Shown here: positions 4,586 through 6,397 of the stretch, piece after piece
Layout: every line of letters starts with the position of its first letter
Numbering within the stretch: position 1 is the stretch's first letter
From: Cyclobacteriaceae bacterium
GTDB lineage: Bacteria > Bacteroidota > Bacteroidia > Cytophagales > Cyclobacteriaceae
Assembly (NCBI GenBank): GCA_029861825.1
Contig: JAOTYN010000246.1
Location: 1-6,397 of the forward strand
Length of the DNA: 6,397 nt
Direction of reading: 5' to 3'
Translations under genes and position numbers: made by a program
Notes under the pieces: model-generated
Databases searched by the model: none
Told to the model about the DNA's origin: nothing
What the model saw: the letters and a program-made list of their open reading frames with translations, nothing else

Positions 4586-6397
4586 TCAATCGGATCGAAG
4601 ATCCGGATAGTTGGGAGCTAATAGTTCCTGCGCATCTCCTAATAATTGGCGATACTCTTGCCACGGACCTTGGAAAAAACCATTGGTTTTCTTGAGGATC
4701 TCTTCTACTGCTTTATGTGCAACCTCCACAGCGAACTCCTGATTTTGGGTCCAAGCCACCAGCGGCGACTCCATGAGGTACGATGCTTCCTGCAATTTAC
4801 TTACCACTAGACTGGCATCACGGTATATACCCTGTGTGTCCTCTGGGGGAAACATAAGGCTTAAGATCGTATCGATACTATCTGATAATACTTTTCCTTT
4901 TGCCATCAACTCCTCGCGGCCGGATTGCCCTTTTAGTTTTTTATTAATGTAGGTAATAGCAGCCTTAGATTCCCTTAGCCGATCTGCAGCGGCAGTGACC
5001 ACCTCCACCCTAGCCAGGTGTTTCTTGATCCAACTATCTTTCTCCTTCATCTGCTGTGGTGTCAATTCCAAACGAGGGTCTTTAATTACCTTTATCTGAG
5101 ATTGGGCGGTGTCCCCCTGATATATTAACAAAACCTGGTAATCACCTGGCGGTACTTTTACTCCGGGTTTAGGAGCAGATTTTTTCTCAGGCTCTTTTTG
5201 GTCTGGATATCGCACGGCGTCCCCAGTCAATTCCCAATTAGTGCGATTTATACCACGCTGAGGAGATTTGTAGAGGGTGCGCAACAGGCCTTGATGGTCG
5301 TGGATCTCAATGCGAACACTGTCAGCCAAGGGGTCCTCTTTATCGGATAAAGAGGAAACTTCCGGAATATAGTAACTGAGCAGAGCTCCATAAGGGCGAT
5401 TCTCTCCTTCGAATAGAGCGTCTCCTATTTTACCTTTCCGGTAACCAAAGGACTCGCCAATGTTGACCAGATAGGCATCTGGTGGTGGGAACACGTGCAA
5501 CTTATCAGAGAGGATGTTATTGGCTCCTTGCTGCGACAGCTCTCTTAGGGGAGTAAGATCATCCATTATCCAAAATGCCCGGCCAAAAGTACCCAGTACC
5601 AGATCTCCTTCCCGCTCCTGAATCACCATGTCCATAGTGGGAACTGTAGGGTATCCGTTGATCCATTTGCTCCAGGAAGAACCGGCATCCAGGCTGACAT
5701 ACAAACCTGACTCCGTACCACAAAAGTATAAGTTGGGAGCTACCGGATCTTGTACAAAAGAATAGACGAAGCCCCCGACATCATCTTCATTCAAAATTCG
5801 ACTCCAGCTGCGACCATAGTCCTTGGTATGATACAAGTAGGGAGTCCAGTTGTCACGCCGGTGATCATCAAAAACCACAAAGGCCTCCCCTTTTTGATGT
5901 TTGCTAACATGTATGTGAGGTATCCAGGTGTTGGCGGGTACCCCTTTAATCGCTCCGATTACATTGGTCCAAGACTTGCCACCATCCCGGGTCACCTGTA
6001 GATTACCATCGTCAGTGCCTACCCAAATAACCCCTTGCTCCAATTCACTGGGGACTACAGAAATAATAGTGGTGTAATTTTCTGCCCCGGTGTTATCGTA
6101 GGTGAGTCCTCCGGTATTCAGCTGGTCTTGCTTTTGAGGATCATTGGTAGTAAGGTCAGGAGAGATAACTTCCCAACTGGCTCCATAATCGTTGCTTTTG
6201 AGTAAATACTGGCTCCCGTAGTACACCACCTTATTGTCAAATGGATCCAGGGCAATTCCCGCATTCCAATTGAAACGCAATGGAACACCTTCAGGATGTT
6301 GAGGGCGCACCCGCAAAAGCTGACCGCTAGTAGTATGGTAACGGAAGAGATTTCCCTTTTGGCCCATGGACCACCCATAATCGCTATTCACAGGATC
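4586..6397 (-). CDS. Asp-box beta-propeller protein (sortilin/VPS10- or sialidase-like), 5' end outside window
   Basis: About 603 codons of the C-terminal part are present. The frame is open to the right edge; GTG at 6389-6391 follows in-frame Asp-Pro codons and is not a credible start. Residue numbers here count from that GTG. Four Asp-box repeats (S/T-x-D-x-G-x-x-W) mark a beta-propeller: SNDYGASW (66-73), TRDGGKSW (134-141), TKDYGRSW (189-196) and SLDAGSSW (233-240). The blade motifs WVGTDDGNLQVTRDGG and FCGTESGLYVSLDAG are typical of the bacterial VPS10/BNR group, whose full length is about 900-1100 residues. A linker (about 290-400), a beta-rich segment GDYQVLLIYQGD (416-427) leading to KDPR, and a helical region (about 442-590) follow. 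The helical C-terminus matches what I recall for this group. Such proteins are generally exported, but the signal peptide would lie beyond the window. Its ligand or substrate is unknown, and no sialidase catalytic residues can be judged from this part. It ends in TGA. Confidence 0.88.
   Translation of the reverse strand, partial: DPVNSDYGWSMGQKGNLFRYHTTSGQLLRVRPQHPEGVPLRFNWNAGIALDPFDNKVVYYGSQYLLKSNDYGASWEVISPDLTTNDPQKQDQLNTGGLTYDNTGAENYTTIISVVPSELEQGVIWVGTDDGNLQVTRDGGKSWTNVIGAIKGVPANTWIPHIHVSKHQKGEAFVVFDDHRRDNWTPYLYHTKDYGRSWSRILNEDDVGGFVYSFVQDPVAPNLYFCGTESGLYVSLDAGSSWSKWINGYPTVPTMDMVIQEREGDLVLGTFGRAFWIMDDLTPLRELSQQGANNILSDKLHVFPPPDAYLVNIGESFGYRKGKIGDALFEGENRPYGALLSYYIPEVSSLSDKEDPLADSVRIEIHDHQGLLRTLYKSPQRGINRTNWELTGDAVRYPDQKEPEKKSAPKPGVKVPPGDYQVLLIYQGDTAQSQIKVIKDPRLELTPQQMKEKDSWIKKHLARVEVVTAAADRLRESKAAITYINKKLKGQSGREELMAKGKVLSDSIDTILSLMFPPEDTQGIYRDASLVVSKLQEASYLMESPLVAWTQNQEFAVEVAHKAVEEILKKTNGFFQGPWQEYRQLLGDAQELLAPNYPDLRSD
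4591..4605. other. Short perfect inverted repeat at the convergent gene junction
   Basis: CGGATC (4591-4596) and GATCCG (4600-4605) pair around GAA, 13 bases past the stop of the small plus-strand gene and inside the last codons of the Asp-box gene (encoding DLRSD). It is the only hairpin near this 7-base convergent gap. It could slow plus-strand transcription, but no T tract follows and the sequence is coding on the other strand, so a terminator role is weak. Confidence 0.25.

Noticed and set aside
1..6397. CRISPR arrays, insertion sequences, tRNA or rRNA genes, riboswitches.
   Set aside because: No regularly spaced repeats, transposase-like protein, terminal inverted repeats, cloverleaf or known RNA element was found on either strand by reading.

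Overview
The window looks like chromosomal DNA of a member of the Bacteroidota, most likely a marine-type Flavobacteriia. Three things point there: a lipoprotein S9 peptidase and a large Asp-box (sialidase/sortilin-like) protein of the kind common in that group, start regions without strong Shine-Dalgarno sequences, and upstream elements resembling the Bacteroidota promoter (-33 TTTG, -7 TAnnTTTG). This placement is inference; there is no rRNA or other marker gene here. The window is gene dense and no gap without a gene exceeds about 150 bases.

Layout. Bases 97-2049 (+) encode a complete lipoprotein S9-family (prolyl oligopeptidase-like) peptidase with an intact Ser-Asp-His triad. A GC-rich hairpin at 2058-2078 separates it from a convergent block of three minus-strand loci: a sterol desaturase/fatty acid hydroxylase-family membrane di-iron enzyme (2896 down to 2078), a zinc-ribbon membrane protein locus (3574 down to 2972), and a GbsR/MarR-type winged-helix regulator (4185 down to 3667). 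Divergent from the regulator is a small unrecognised gene of 81 codons (4333-4578, +). It converges, with a 7-base gap, on the 3' part of a large Asp-box beta-propeller protein (minus strand, open to the right edge).

The most interesting object is the zinc-ribbon locus. Bases 3574-2972 form one uninterrupted frame of 200 codons apart from two internal stops, TAG at codon 62 and TAA at codon 84. The protein sense continues across both: a CPHC...CQHC zinc ribbon, then a linker, then a membrane segment, then a C-terminal domain. No frameshift is needed. This is best read as a recently inactivated gene, but sequence error or readthrough deserves a check.

The second is the AT-rich divergent intergenic region (4186-4332). 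It holds a 22-base dyad (4249-4270) that overlaps a plausible -33 element for the small gene, so it is a good operator candidate for the neighbouring GbsR/MarR regulator. The regulator and the small unknown protein may therefore form a regulatory pair; the three minus-strand loci may share transcription, but the 75-92 base gaps leave that open.
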